From: Streptomyces sp. Y2F8-2
GTDB taxonomy: Bacteria > Actinomycetota > Actinomycetes > Streptomycetales > Streptomycetaceae
Direction: 5' to 3'
Assembly (NCBI RefSeq): GCF_014905555.1
Contig: NZ_BNGS01000003.1
Span: 868,001-932,000, forward strand
DNA length: 64,000 bases
Position numbers and translations under genes: made by a program. How positions within the stretch are numbered: position 1 is the first letter of the stretch; the number at the start of each line of letters is the position of its first letter. Under the pieces are notes generated by a model. The model had not been told where the DNA came from, did not search any database, and saw only the letters and a program-made list of their open reading frames with translations. This document shows, in pieces, positions 17,223 to 30,966 of the stretch.

Positions 17223-17480
17223 GTGCCGCCCCTGGGGGTCCCCGCAGGCCGTCACGGCTCTGGGGGAGGCGCGACTGCCCGCGGCCATGGCGGCTGCGGC
17301 GGCGCGACTGTCCGCGGCTGGCGGCTGCGGGGCGGCGCGACTGTCCGCAGCGGCTGCTGCAGCAGCCACAGCGGCCCGCAAGGGGCGCGGGGAACTGCGG
17401 GTCAGGTCCGGCGAGGCCGCAGTCGCCGTGGCCACAGAACACCCCGAGTTCCGAGGCGCCTCCCATACCGGGCGCCTCAG
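17223..17480. repeat. complex GC-rich repeat spacer upstream of glyA
   Basis: It begins with a palindromic element related to the one at 16.4 kb (CCCCTGGGGGTCCCC ... GGCTCTGGGGGAGG). Then follow three copies of a GCGACTGYCCGCGG-like unit alternating with CGGCTGCGG blocks (about 17271-17360). It ends with CCCGCAAGGGGCGCGGGGAACTGCGG, the common Streptomyces 'aaggggcgcggggaactgcg' repeat. No gene-like frame is convincing here. The whole 17093-17533 spacer otherwise holds only the glyA upstream region. Confidence 0.6.
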
Positions 17481-17533
17481 CCGCCCCCGGCCTACATTGG
17501 TGCTACATCCCCGTCGTCGCCCGGGAGCTCACC

Positions 17534-18775
17534 ATGGCGGTCATCCCCACCCTCGAGGCCGATGTCCTGCGGCGGCAGGACCCCGAGATGGCGGAGCTCC
17601 TGCTCGGGGAGGTGGCACGGCAGTCGACGACCCTGCAGCTGATCGCCGCCGAGAACTTCAGCTCGCCGGCGGTGCTCGCCGCCCTCGGGTCCCCGCTCGC
17701 CAACAAGTACGCCGAGGGATACCCCGGCGCCCGGCACCACGGGGGGTGCGAGATCGTCGACGTCGCCGAGCGCCTCGCCGTGGAGCGGGCCAAAGCACTC
17801 TTCGGTGCCGAGCACGCGAATGTGCAGTGCCACTCGGGATCGTCGGCCATGCTCGCCGCGTACGCCGCCCTGCTCCGCCCCGGGGACACCGTGCTCGCCC
17901 TCGGGCTGCCGCACGGCGGCCATCTCACGCACGGCTCGCCCGCCAACTTCTCCGGCCGCTGGTTCGACTTCGTCGGCTACGGCGTCGAGGCGGAGTCCGG
18001 GCTCATGGACCACGTGCAGGTGCGCGCCCTGGCTCGTACGCACCGCCCGAAGGCCATCGTGTGCGGGTCGATCGCCTATCCGCGCCATATCGACTACGCC
18101 TTCTTCCGAAAGGTCGCCGACGAGGTGGGGGCGTACCTCATCGCCGACGCCGCGCACCCGATCGGGCTCGTGGCCGGGGGAGCGGCGCCCAGTCCGGTGC
18201 CGTACGCCGACATCGTCTGCGCCACCACCCACAAGGTGCTGCGCGGCCCGCGCGGCGGCATGATCCTGTGCGGAAGCGAACTGGCCGAGCGCGTGGACCG
18301 GGCCGTCTTCCCGTTCACCCAGGGCGGCGCGCAGATGCACACCATCGCGGCCAAGGCCGTCGCGTTCGGGGAGGCGGCGACGGACGCCTTCGCCGCGTAC
18401 GTCCACCGGGTGGTCGCCAATGCCCGGGCGCTCGCGACGGGACTGGCCGCCGAGGGGCTCCACATCACCACCGACGGCACCGACACGCATCTGATCATCG
18501 CCGATCCGGCACCGCTGGGCGTCGAGGGACGCAAGGCGCGCGGGCTGCTCGCCGCCGCCGGGATGGTCCTGGACTGCTGTGCGCTGCCGCACGGCGACGC
18601 CCGCGGCCTGCGCCTGGGCACCGCGGCGCTGACGACACAGGGCATGGGCGAGAGCGAAATGGCGTACGTGGCGGCCCTGTTCGCGTCCGTGCTGCGCCAG
18701 GAGACGGAGGCCAGGACGGCACGCGAGAAAGTGCGGGATCTCACCGAGGGATTTCCGCCGTATCCCGGGCGATGA
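17534..18775 (+). CDS. glyA: divergent serine hydroxymethyltransferase (GlyA-type PLP enzyme)
   Basis: The 413-residue protein has the SHMT fold with PLP lysine Lys234 (THKVLRGPRGG), the ADAAH aspartate/histidine pair, catalytic Glu61 in NKYAEGYPG, and the substrate-binding Arg in RGLRLGT. Two canonical positions differ from E. coli GlyA: Ser35 is Ala39 (LIAAEN) and the Tyr64-Tyr65 pair of RYYGG is His68-His69 (RHHGG). Mutation of Tyr65 in E. coli strongly harms activity, so this may not be a housekeeping SHMT. It matches the second glyA of S. coelicolor (SCO5364). ATG 17534 follows GGGAG by seven bases. Confidence 0.82.
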   Translation: MAVIPTLEADVLRRQDPEMAELLLGEVARQSTTLQLIAAENFSSPAVLAALGSPLANKYAEGYPGARHHGGCEIVDVAERLAVERAKALFGAEHANVQCHSGSSAMLAAYAALLRPGDTVLALGLPHGGHLTHGSPANFSGRWFDFVGYGVEAESGLMDHVQVRALARTHRPKAIVCGSIAYPRHIDYAFFRKVADEVGAYLIADAAHPIGLVAGGAAPSPVPYADIVCATTHKVLRGPRGGMILCGSELAERVDRAVFPFTQGGAQMHTIAAKAVAFGEAATDAFAAYVHRVVANARALATGLAAEGLHITTDGTDTHLIIADPAPLGVEGRKARGLLAAAGMVLDCCALPHGDARGLRLGTAALTTQGMGESEMAYVAALFASVLRQETEARTAREKVRDLTEGFPPYPGR

Positions 18776-18901
18776 GGGGTAGGCGCGCGTTATACACAGC
18801 CACACGTGCAACCATCTTCGCTACCCGTGAGTCCTCAACCATATGCACGCGAAGCTAGGGTGTGGGACTGAGGACGCCCAGCGAGACCTGTGGGGAAGCC
18901 C

Positions 18902-20239
18902 GTGCGTGAATACCTGCTGACGCTCTGCATCACGGCCGCGGTGACGTATCTGCTGACAGGGCCGGTACGCAAATTCGCGATCGTGGCAGGAGCGATGCCG
19001 GAGATCCGGGCCCGGGACGTGCACCGGGAACCGACGCCCCGGCTCGGCGGGATCGCCATGTTCTTCGGCCTGTGCGCGGGCCTGCTGGTCGCCGACCACC
19101 TCAAGAACCTCAACGAGGTCTTCGCCAAGTCCAACGAGCCTCGGGCGCTGCTCTCCGGAGCGGCCCTCATCTGGCTGATCGGTGTACTGGACGACAAGTT
19201 CGAGATCGACGCCCTGATCAAGCTGGGCGGCCAGATGATCGCCGCGGGTGTGATGGTCATGCAGGGTCTGACCATCCTGTGGCTGCCGGTCCCGGGCGTC
19301 GGCACGGTCTCGCTCACCCCCTGGCAGGGCACCCTGCTGACCGTGGCGCTGGTCGTCATCACGATCAACGCGGTCAACTTCGTCGACGGTCTCGACGGTC
19401 TCGCCGCCGGCATGGTGTGCATCGCGTCGGCGGCGTTCTTCATGTACGCGTACCGGATCTGGTACGGCTACGGGCTCGAGGCCGCCGCACCCGCCACCCT
19501 GTTCGCGGCCGTCCTGATGGGCATGTGCCTGGGCTTCCTGCCGCACAACATGCACCCGGCGCGGATCTTCATGGGTGACTCGGGATCGATGCTGATCGGG
19601 CTCGTGCTCGCGGCCGGCGCCATCTCGGTCACCGGGCAGGTCGACCCGGACGCGATGAACCTCTTCTCCGGTTCGGAGCGCGCGACGGTCCACCAGACCG
19701 TCCCCGTCTACATCCCGCTGCTGCTCCCGCTGACGATCATCGCCGTCCCGGCCGCGGACCTGGTCCTCGCGATCGTGCGCCGTACCTGGCGCGGCCAGTC
19801 CCCGTTCGCCGCCGACCGCGGTCATCTGCACCACCGGCTGCTGGAGATCGGGCACTCGCACAGCCGTGCCGTGCTGATCATGTACTTCTGGTCGGCGCTC
19901 ATCGCCTTCGGCACCCTCGGCTACTCCGTGAACTCCGCGTCCATGTGGATCGTGCTCGGCATCGTGGCGCTCAGCGCGGTCGGTCTGGTGCTGCTCCTGC
20001 TGCCGCGGTTCACGCCGCGCGCCCCGCAGTGGGCCGAGTCCTTCGTGCCTCCGCGCTACCGCCGTCGGCGCCGCACCGCCGCGAAGCCGCTGCCGGCCGC
20101 CGCGTACACCGAGGCCGGGCAGGCCCGGCAGGAGGAGCGCCGCACCCCTGTGGTCGCAGGGGTCTCGGGCGTCAACGGAGCCACGGCCATCGGCACCCGT
20201 GCGCGGATGGACCGGCGCCGGGCGGAGTCGTCACGCTGA
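18902..20239 (+). CDS. polyprenyl-phosphate N-acetylaminosugar-1-phosphate transferase (MraY/WecA/TagO family)
   Basis: A multi-pass membrane enzyme (about ten helices) that moves a UDP-sugar phosphate onto undecaprenyl phosphate to start a cell-wall glycopolymer. Conserved cytoplasmic motifs are visible: PTPRLGGIA, LDDKFEID (Asp-Asp), NAVNFVDGLDGLAAG, IFMGDSGSMLIG, and HLHHRLLEIGHS, the His-rich loop typical of WecA/TagO rather than MraY. The C-terminal 60 residues are cytoplasmic and basic. GTG 18902 is chosen over GTG 18890 because GGGGAA precedes it. It stands just upstream of the atp operon, as Rfe-like genes do in mycobacteria and streptomycetes. Confidence 0.9.
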   Translation: MREYLLTLCITAAVTYLLTGPVRKFAIVAGAMPEIRARDVHREPTPRLGGIAMFFGLCAGLLVADHLKNLNEVFAKSNEPRALLSGAALIWLIGVLDDKFEIDALIKLGGQMIAAGVMVMQGLTILWLPVPGVGTVSLTPWQGTLLTVALVVITINAVNFVDGLDGLAAGMVCIASAAFFMYAYRIWYGYGLEAAAPATLFAAVLMGMCLGFLPHNMHPARIFMGDSGSMLIGLVLAAGAISVTGQVDPDAMNLFSGSERATVHQTVPVYIPLLLPLTIIAVPAADLVLAIVRRTWRGQSPFAADRGHLHHRLLEIGHSHSRAVLIMYFWSALIAFGTLGYSVNSASMWIVLGIVALSAVGLVLLLLPRFTPRAPQWAESFVPPRYRRRRRTAAKPLPAAAYTEAGQARQEERRTPVVAGVSGVNGATAIGTRARMDRRRAESSR

Positions 20240-20537
20240 CGTGCAAGGTAAGAATCTGGCGAGCGCGTTGCCCTTCCGTGGGGGCACAAAGCGCCGCAAT
20301 ACCAGACAAGGCGCCGCCGTGTCCGCGCAGACGGGCAGATTCACTCTCATGTGTGACAGTTGGCACACCGCCTAGGTAAAGACCGCATCAAATAGTTTGT
20401 GATACGGTTCACGAGAACCCCGGGATAGAGCCGGAGGGTCCGGATGCGACGGCCCCACGGCGTGCGGACTTCGCTCGGCCCGGGACTACGCTCGTCCATG
20501 ACGACACCCTGCCCCCTGTGAAAGCGGAGTTGCCGCC
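20240..20537 (+). promoter_or_regulatory. spacer with candidate atp operon promoter region
   Basis: No gene fits here. The interval has the AT-richest patch nearby (about 20359-20425), with TTGGCA at about 20359 and TTGTGATACGG at about 20398, either of which could be a -35 region for the atp operon. I cannot choose between them. GGAG at about 20524 is the atpI ribosome-binding site. Confidence 0.35.
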
Positions 20538-20975
20538 ATGCCGTCCAATGACGCCCGGAACCTTCTGCAGATCGCTGTGCCCGTAGCAGCGATCGGCGTC
20601 GTCGCTGTCGCCGTCGGCGGGGGCGTCGCGGGCGGCAAGGGGGCGATCGGGGCGGCCGTCGGCGCGGTGCTCGCCATCCTCTTCATGGGGATCGGCCTGT
20701 ATGTGCTGCAGTGGACGGCGAGGACGCTGCCGCAGCTCTTCCAGGCGATGGGCCTCATGCTCTACGTCGCCCAGCTCCTCCTGCTCATGATCTTCCTGGC
20801 TCTCTTCAAGGGCACCTCGCTCTTCAACGGCAGGGCGTTCGCGTTCTCACTCATCGCCGCGACGGTCGCGTGGATGATCGTGCAGGCCCGGGCGCACATG
20901 AAGGCCAAAATCTTCTACGTCGAACCCGACTCCCAGAAGGGCGAGAGCCCCCAGAAGACGGGGCACCCGTCGTGA
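20538..20975 (+). CDS. atpI: ATP synthase protein I
   Basis: A 145-residue hydrophobic protein with four likely membrane helices (about 12-30, 34-58, 70-92 and 96-112) and a polar C-terminal tail. It sits first in the atp operon. AtpI is a non-essential accessory factor linked to c-ring assembly or magnesium handling in other bacteria. Sequence conservation is low across phyla, so the call rests mainly on position and topology. Confidence 0.82.
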   Translation: MPSNDARNLLQIAVPVAAIGVVAVAVGGGVAGGKGAIGAAVGAVLAILFMGIGLYVLQWTARTLPQLFQAMGLMLYVAQLLLLMIFLALFKGTSLFNGRAFAFSLIAATVAWMIVQARAHMKAKIFYVEPDSQKGESPQKTGHPS

Positions 20976-21201
20976 GGGGTAGGGCCGGGATAAAGACGTG
21001 TGAGATCTCCTGCTATCGTCCGGTGCCAACTGCGGCATCGCGGGCGCGGGCATCTGAGCTGACGCCTGCTCACACGCGAGGCTCGATGCCCCCCCAGCCG
21101 CCCCCACATCCGTAACACCAGTCCGGTGCCGATCCGCGGCTGCGCGCCGCGCCGACACAACGAGGTTGCCGTATCCATGCGCCACGCCGAAGGAGCCCGC
21201 G

Positions 21202-22020
21202 GTGAGTGCTGACCAGACCACGCTCGCCTTTGACTGGAGTTGCCGCGTCTTCGCCGAGAACGGCTGCGGCTTTCCCTCGCCGGGTCTGAACTCCTTCATC
21301 TTCAAGCCGATGTTCACGGTCGGCGGCATCGACTTCGACAAGCCGATGCTGCTGGCTCTGGTGACCACCGTCGTCGTCGTCGGCTTCTTCTGGGCCGCAT
21401 TCAGCAAGGCCAAGGTGGTGCCGGGCAAGCTCCAGATGGTCGGCGAGGCCGGTTACGACTTCGTGCGCCGCGGCATCGTCTACGAGACGCTCGGCAAGAC
21501 CGAGGGCGAGAAGTACGTCCCGCTCATGGTCTCCATCTTCTTCTTCGTCTGGATCATGAACCTGTGGTCGATCATCCCGGTCGCCCAGTTCCCGGTGACG
21601 TCGATCATCGCCTACCCGGCCGCGCTCGCCGCGATCGTGTACCTGACGTGGATGATCCTGACCTTCCGCAAGCACGGCTTCGTCGGGGGCATGAAGAACC
21701 TCACCGGCTACGACAAGTCGCTGGGCGCGGTGCTGCCCCTCGTCGTGACCATCGAGTTCTTCTCGAACGTCCTGGTCCGGCCGTTCACCCACGCGGTGCG
21801 ACTGTTCGCCAACATGTTCGCCGGTCACCTGCTGCTCGTGATGTTCACCGTCGCCAGCTGGTACCTGATGAACAGCTGGCTGGCCGCGGCCGGCGCCGTC
21901 TCGTTCGTCATGGCCATGGTCATGATCATGTTCGAGCTCTTCGTCCAGGCCGTCCAGGCGTACGTCTTCGTCCTTCTGGCCTGCTCCTACGTTCAGGGCG
22001 CTCTCGCCGAGCACCACTGA
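21202..22020 (+). CDS. atpB: F0 ATP synthase subunit a
   Basis: Membrane stator subunit forming the two proton half-channels against the c-ring. The 272 residues form about six helices and hold the signature RPFTHAVRLFANMFAGHLLL with the essential Arg, plus the late ELFVQAVQAYVFVLL helix with Glu and Gln. GTG 21202 (AAGGAG seven bases upstream) is chosen over upstream in-frame ATG 21166. It precedes atpE by 78 bases. Confidence 0.95.
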   Translation: MSADQTTLAFDWSCRVFAENGCGFPSPGLNSFIFKPMFTVGGIDFDKPMLLALVTTVVVVGFFWAAFSKAKVVPGKLQMVGEAGYDFVRRGIVYETLGKTEGEKYVPLMVSIFFFVWIMNLWSIIPVAQFPVTSIIAYPAALAAIVYLTWMILTFRKHGFVGGMKNLTGYDKSLGAVLPLVVTIEFFSNVLVRPFTHAVRLFANMFAGHLLLVMFTVASWYLMNSWLAAAGAVSFVMAMVMIMFELFVQAVQAYVFVLLACSYVQGALAEHH

Positions 22021-22338
<318 letters not shown>

Positions 22339-22383
22339 ACCGCGGTCGGCGACCCACCCCCTCAAGGGAAAGGCACTGATGAC

Positions 22384-22935
22384 ATGCAGCTGACACAGCA
22401 GCTGATGCTGGCCGCGGAGGAGCAGCAGAACCCGCTCATCCCGCCCGGCCCCGAACTGGTCATCGGCCTCGTCACCTTCGCCATCGTCTTCTTCTTCCTC
22501 AGCAAGAAGCTGCTTCCGAACATCAACAAGGTTCTGGAGGAGCGTCGCGCGGCGATCGAAGGCGGCATCGAAGAGGCCGACGCCATGAAGGTCGAGGCCC
22601 AGAGCGTGCTCGAGCAGTACAAGGCTCAGCTCGCCGAAGCCCGGCACGAGGCCGCGCGGCTGCGCCAGGAGGCGCAGGAGCAGGGCGCCGCCCTCATCGC
22701 CGAGATGCGCGCGGAAGGCCAGCGGCAGCGTGAGGAGATCATCGCCGCCGGTCACGCGCAGATCGAGGCCGACCGCAAGGCCGCTGCGCAGACCCTGCGG
22801 CAGGACGTCGGCAGGCTCGCCACCGAGCTGGCCGGCAAGCTCGTCGGCGAGTCCCTCGAGGACCACGCCCGGCAGAGCCGCGTGATCGACCGCTTCCTCG
22901 ACGAGCTCGAGGAGAAGGCCGAGGCCGCGCGATGA
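22384..22935 (+). CDS. atpF: F0 ATP synthase subunit b
   Basis: Peripheral stalk subunit of 183 residues. One N-terminal membrane helix (about 19-41, IGLVTFAIVFFFLSKKL) is followed by a long charged, Ala/Glu/Arg-rich coiled coil reaching up to the F1 head. It ends with ATG A overlapping atpH, so the two stalk subunits are translationally coupled. Confidence 0.95.
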   Translation: MQLTQQLMLAAEEQQNPLIPPGPELVIGLVTFAIVFFFLSKKLLPNINKVLEERRAAIEGGIEEADAMKVEAQSVLEQYKAQLAEARHEAARLRQEAQEQGAALIAEMRAEGQRQREEIIAAGHAQIEADRKAAAQTLRQDVGRLATELAGKLVGESLEDHARQSRVIDRFLDELEEKAEAAR

Positions 22936-23747
22936 ACGGAGCGAGCCGCGAGGCCCTGGCAGCCGCACGCGAGCGTCTCGACGCGCTGACGGACTCCACG
23001 TCCGTGGACGCGGCGCAGCTCGCCGACGAGCTGGCCGCCGTCACCGCGCTGCTCGACCGCGAGGCGTCGCTGCGCCGGGTCCTCACCGACCCGGCGCGGG
23101 CCGGCGAGGCCAAGGCAGGGCTGGCCCAGAGCCTGCTCGGCGGCCAGGTCAGCGGGCCGGTCGTGGACCTGCTGTCCGGCATGGTGCGCTCGCGCTGGTC
23201 GCAGTCGCGCGACCTGGTCGACGCACTGGAGGAGCTGGCGAACCTCGCCGACCTCACCGCCGCCGAGAAGGCGGGCACGCTGGACGACGTCGAGGACGAG
23301 CTGTTCCGGTTCGCCCGGATCGTCGCCTCGAACACGGAGCTGCGCGCCGCGCTCACGGACCGTGCCGCCGGCACCCCGGCCAAGATCGAGCTGCTGCACC
23401 GGCTGCTCGGCGGTCGTGCCGACGTCGCGACCGAGCGTCTGGTCACGCGCCTTGTGACCGCGCCGCGGGGACGTAGCCTGGAAACGGGAATCGAGTCCCT
23501 GTCCAAGCTGGCCGCCGCCCGCCGTGACCGCCTGGTCGCCGTCGTCACCTCGGCGGTCCCGCTGAGCGACTCCCAGAAGCGACGCCTCGGTGCCGCACTG
23601 GCCAAGCTCTACGGCCGCCAGATGCACCTCAACCTGGACGTCGACCCCGAGGTCGTCGGCGGGATCCGGGTGCAGGTCGGTGACGAGGTCATCAACGGTT
23701 CGATCGCGGACCGACTCGAGGACGCCGGCCGCCGTATGGCGAGCTAG
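22932..23747 (+). CDS. atpH: F1 ATP synthase subunit delta
   Basis: Connects the peripheral stalk to the F1 alpha subunits. The conserved delta C-terminal block ([24 protein letters not shown] followed by [16 protein letters not shown]) is clear. At 271 residues it is about 90 longer than E. coli delta because of an N-terminal helical extension, a known actinobacterial trait (in mycobacteria a b-delta fusion is formed). It overlaps atpF by four bases. Confidence 0.95.
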   Translation: MNGASREALAAARERLDALTDSTSVDAAQLADELAAVTALLDREASLRRVLTDPARAGEAKAGLAQSLLGGQVSGPVVDLLSGMVRSRWSQSRDLVDALEELANLADLTAAEKAGTLDDVEDELFRFARIVASNTELRAALTDRAAGTPAKIELLHRLLGGRADVATERLVTRLVTAPRGRSLETGIESLSKLAAARRDRLVAVVTSAVPLSDSQKRRLGAALAKLYGRQMHLNLDVDPEVVGGIRVQVGDEVINGSIADRLEDAGRRMAS

Positions 23748-23803
23748 CACAACTCCACAAGCAGTACTACGGCCCGGGTTGGGCCGTGCAGAGGATGCAG
23801 AGT

Positions 23804-23824
23804 TTCTGGGGGGCGCCCCCAGAA
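23804..23824 (+). other. palindrome between atpH and atpA
   Basis: A 9-bp stem (23804-23812 with 23816-23824) with a GCG loop lies within the 122-base atpH-atpA spacer, the largest gap in the operon core. Without a U tract it may act as an mRNA stabiliser or processing site that adjusts F0 versus F1 subunit levels; this is inference. Confidence 0.4.
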
Positions 23825-23869
23825 CCCCCACAGAAACTTCGGGCCCAACAAGGAGAGCAGGGAACCCAG

Positions 23870-25462
23870 ATGGCGGAGCTCACGATCCGGCCGGAGGAGA
23901 TCCGGGACGCGCTGGAGAACTTTGTCCAGGCGTACAAGCCGGACGCGGCCTCGCGCGAGGAGGTCGGCACTGTCACGTTCGCCGGTGACGGCATTGCGAA
24001 GGTCGAGGGCCTGCCCTCGGCCATGGCCAACGAGCTGCTGAAGTTCGAGGACGGCACCCTCGGCCTCGCCCTCAACCTCGAGGAGCGCGAGATCGGTGCC
24101 ATCGTCCTCGGCGAGTTCAGCGGCGTCGAGGAGGGCCAGCCGGTGCAGCGCACCGGTGAGGTGCTCTCCGTGGCTGTCGGCGAGGGCTACCTCGGCCGCG
24201 TCGTCGACCCGCTCGGCAACCCGATCGACGGCCTCGGCGAGATCGAGACCGAGGGCCGCCGCGCCCTCGAGCTGCAGGCCCCCACGGTCATGCAGCGCAA
24301 GTCGGTGCACGAGCCGATGGAGACGGGCTACAAGGCCGTCGACGCGATGACCCCGATCGGCCGTGGTCAGCGTCAGCTGATCATCGGTGACCGCCAGACC
24401 GGCAAGACCGCCCTGGCGATCGACACGATCATCAACCAGCGCGACAACTGGCGCACCGGCGACCCGAAGAAGCAGGTCCGCTGCATCTACGTCGCCATCG
24501 GCCAGAAGGGCTCCACTATCGCCGGCGTCCGCCGCGCGCTGGAGGAGAACGGCGCGCTGGAGTACACCACGATCGTCGCCGCCCCGGCGTCCGACCCGGC
24601 CGGCTTCAAGTACCTGGCGCCGTACACCGGGTCCGCGATCGGCCAGCACTGGATGTACCAGGGCAAGCACGTCCTGATCATCTTCGACGACCTGTCGAAG
24701 CAGGCCGACGCCTACCGCGCCGTGTCCCTGCTGCTGCGCCGTCCGCCGGGCCGTGAGGCCTACCCGGGCGACGTCTTCTACCTGCACTCCCGCCTGCTGG
24801 AGCGCTGCGCCAAGCTCTCCGACGACATGGGTGCCGGCTCGATGACCGGTCTGCCGATCGTCGAGACCAAGGCCAACGACGTCTCGGCGTTCATCCCGAC
24901 CAACGTCATCTCCATCACCGACGGCCAGTGCTTCCTGGAGTCCGACCTGTTCAACGCCGGCCAGCGTCCGGCCCTGAACGTCGGTATCTCGGTCTCCCGC
25001 GTCGGTGGCTCGGCCCAGCACAAGGCGATGCGCCAGGTCTCCGGCCGTCTGCGCGTGGACCTCGCCCAGTTCCGTGAGCTGGAGGCGTTCGCCGCCTTCG
25101 GTTCCGACCTGGACGCCGCGTCGAAGTCCCAGCTGGAGCGCGGTTCGCGCATGGTCGAGCTGCTGAAGCAGAACCAGTACGAGCCGATGGCCACCGAGGA
25201 CCAGGTCGTCTCCATCTGGGCCGGCACCAACGGCCGTATGGACGACGTTCCGGTCGCCGACATCCGCCGCTTCGAGAAGGAGCTCCTCGACTACCTGCAC
25301 CGCAAGGAGCAGGGTCTGATGACCTCCATCAAGGAGGGCGCCAAGATGTCGGACGACACCATCCAGGCGATCGACGACGCCGTCGCGGAGTTCAAGAAGC
25401 AGTTCGAGACCTCGGACGGCAAGCTGCTCGGCGAGGACACCCCGGCCGCAGCCGCCAAGTGA
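23870..25462 (+). CDS. atpA: F1 ATP synthase subunit alpha
   Basis: Non-catalytic nucleotide-binding subunit of the F1 head. The 530 residues show Walker A GDRQTGKT with Lys179, the Walker B region [11 protein letters not shown], and [17 protein letters not shown] near the C-terminal domain with the arginine finger (SVSRVG). ATG 23870 follows AAGGAG and starts the conserved [11 protein letters not shown]; an open frame extends 5' through the palindrome but has no homology. Confidence 0.97.
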   Translation: MAELTIRPEEIRDALENFVQAYKPDAASREEVGTVTFAGDGIAKVEGLPSAMANELLKFEDGTLGLALNLEEREIGAIVLGEFSGVEEGQPVQRTGEVLSVAVGEGYLGRVVDPLGNPIDGLGEIETEGRRALELQAPTVMQRKSVHEPMETGYKAVDAMTPIGRGQRQLIIGDRQTGKTALAIDTIINQRDNWRTGDPKKQVRCIYVAIGQKGSTIAGVRRALEENGALEYTTIVAAPASDPAGFKYLAPYTGSAIGQHWMYQGKHVLIIFDDLSKQADAYRAVSLLLRRPPGREAYPGDVFYLHSRLLERCAKLSDDMGAGSMTGLPIVETKANDVSAFIPTNVISITDGQCFLESDLFNAGQRPALNVGISVSRVGGSAQHKAMRQVSGRLRVDLAQFRELEAFAAFGSDLDAASKSQLERGSRMVELLKQNQYEPMATEDQVVSIWAGTNGRMDDVPVADIRRFEKELLDYLHRKEQGLMTSIKEGAKMSDDTIQAIDDAVAEFKKQFETSDGKLLGEDTPAAAAK

Positions 25463-25483
25463 CGTAAGGAAGGGACCTGACTC

Positions 25484-27840
<2,357 letters not shown>

Positions 27841-27846
27841 CGGTCG

Positions 27847-27967
27847 CCTGTGGCGGGCTCGAACCGGGCCCGCCACAGGTACCGCCTCTTGGTGAGAGGG
27901 GTGGAGAAGCGTCTTGCGGGCTTGCCCGCGGGGTGCGGTCCGCCCCTCTCCGTACGCCTACTAGAAT
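27847..27967 (+). promoter_or_regulatory. atpD-atpC spacer: hairpin and extra -10-like element
   Basis: A 12-bp stem (27847-27858 with 27868-27879) starts seven bases after atpD. Further on, TAGAAT at 27962-27967 looks like a -10 hexamer about 50 bases before atpC, though no convincing -35 is found. Together they suggest partial termination or processing after atpD and possible separate expression of epsilon. Confidence 0.35.
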
Positions 27968-28015
27968 TCAGACCAACACCCGGCGACCGCCGGGTGGTGA
28001 CCCGAGGAGCCACCC

Positions 28016-28393
28016 TTGGCTGCTGAGCTGCATGTCGAGCTGGTCGCCGCCGACCGCCAGGTCTGGTCCGGCGAGGCCACCCTGGTCGTCGCGCGCACCA
28101 CGTCCGGCGACATCGGCGTCATGCCCGGTCACCAGCCGCTGCTCGGTGTGCTGGAGTCGGGCCCGGTGACCATCCGTACGAGTGATGGTGGAACGGTCGT
28201 CGCCGCGGTGCACGGCGGTTTCATCTCGTTCGCGGACAACAAGCTGTCGCTGCTGGCCGAGGTCGCCGAGCTGTCGGACGAGATCGACGTCCAGCGCGTC
28301 GAGCGAGAGCTCGAGCGCGCGAAGGCGGAGGACGACGCCGTCGCCGAGCGGCGCGCGGATGTCCGCCTGCGGGCGGCACAGGCGGCGCGCTGA
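28016..28393 (+). CDS. atpC: F1 ATP synthase subunit epsilon
   Basis: Inhibitory and coupling subunit at the base of gamma. The 125 residues form a beta-sandwich (AELHVELVAADRQVWSGEA, PGHQPLLGVLESGPV, VHGGFISFADNKLSLLAE) followed by a helical hairpin. Translation starts from TTG 28016 with GAGGAG eight bases upstream; no in-frame ATG or GTG lies close enough. It ends the operon. Confidence 0.93.
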   Translation: MAAELHVELVAADRQVWSGEATLVVARTTSGDIGVMPGHQPLLGVLESGPVTIRTSDGGTVVAAVHGGFISFADNKLSLLAEVAELSDEIDVQRVERELERAKAEDDAVAERRADVRLRAAQAAR

Positions 28394-28397
28394 CCGG

Positions 28398-28434
28398 GGG
28401 TGCCTCCCAGGCCGTCTAGGCTCTGGGGGAGCGC
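28398..28434. repeat. Streptomyces intergenic palindromic repeat
   Basis: GGGGGTGCCTCCCAGGC to GGCTCTGGGGGAG is a variant of the dispersed element seen at 16.4 and 17.2 kb. It lies between atpC and the operon terminator. Confidence 0.5.
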
Positions 28435-28448
28435 TTGCTATGACGTGA

Positions 28449-28514
28449 CTCAGCCGCGGTCGGCCCGGAGAGATCCGGTGCCGGCCGCGGCTGAGGCAAA
28501 TTCGGGTGTTTTTT
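28449..28514 (+). terminator. atp operon terminator
   Basis: Arms 28449-28468 and 28475-28495 pair over some 20 bp (one bulge) with a six-base loop. A run of six T follows at 28509-28514, rare in this GC-rich genome. This is a strong intrinsic terminator closing the nine-gene operon. Confidence 0.85.
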
Positions 28515-28551
28515 CCGTTCCGTTACCTAGGAGACGAGGAGGTCGGTGTCG

Positions 28552-28998
28552 ATGGTCCTCGCTCTGAGCGTGTGCGGAGTGGTCGTGGCACTCGTACTGG
28601 TGGGGCTGTTCGTCTTCGGCCTCAGGCGCCGCCTCATCCAGCGCTCCGGCGGCACCTTCGACTGCAGCCTCAGGTGGAACGTCCCGGAGGAGCCCGACAC
28701 CAGCGGCAAGGGCTGGGGGTACGGCATCGCCCGCTACAACGGCGACCGCATCGAATGGTTCCGCGTCTTCTCCTACGCCCCGCGCCCGCGCCGGGTCCTG
28801 GAGCGCTCGGCGATCGAGGTGGCCGGCCGGCGCGCTCCCGAGGGCGAGGAGGAGCTGGCGCTGCTCTCCGACGCGGTGGTCCTCGCCTGTCACCACCGGG
28901 GCACCCGTCTGGAACTGGCGATGAGCGAGGACGCGCTGACCGGGTTCCTGGCGTGGCTGGAAGCCGCACCTCCCGGACAACGAGTGAATGTGGCGTAG
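28552..28998 (+). CDS. DUF2550 membrane protein
   Basis: A 148-residue protein with one N-terminal membrane helix (about 3-22, LALSVCGVVVALVLVGLFVFGLRRR) and a cytoplasmic beta-rich domain (GGTFDCSLRW, WGYGIARYNGDRIEWFRVFSYAPRP). This family sits next to atpC in many actinobacteria; its role is unknown. ATG 28552 is preferred over GTG 28546 because it is nine bases from GAGGAGG, against three. Confidence 0.85.
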   Translation: MVLALSVCGVVVALVLVGLFVFGLRRRLIQRSGGTFDCSLRWNVPEEPDTSGKGWGYGIARYNGDRIEWFRVFSYAPRPRRVLERSAIEVAGRRAPEGEEELALLSDAVVLACHHRGTRLELAMSEDALTGFLAWLEAAPPGQRVNVA

Positions 28999-29002
28999 CG
29001 GC

Positions 29003-29043
29003 GTTCACCCCTCCCCCGAACGAAGTCCGGGGGAGGGGTGAAC
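29003..29043. terminator. bidirectional terminator between convergent genes
   Basis: A perfect 16-bp stem (29003-29018 with 29028-29043) with a nine-base loop lies between the DUF2550 gene and chiC, which converge. Confidence 0.8.
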
Positions 29044-29061
29044 AGCGCCTGGACCCTTCGG

Positions 29062-30897
<1,836 letters not shown>

Positions 30898-30966
30898 GCT
30901 GCGCCTCCCTGTCTTGGGGATGGGGAGTGGTGGGCATGACTGAGCCTTCACGCCCACGGTGCCGCG

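Noticed and set aside
23786..23869. Earlier start for AtpA giving 28 more residues
   Set aside because: The extension translates the palindrome spacer and lacks a ribosome site; AAGGAG precedes ATG 23870, which gives the conserved N-terminus.
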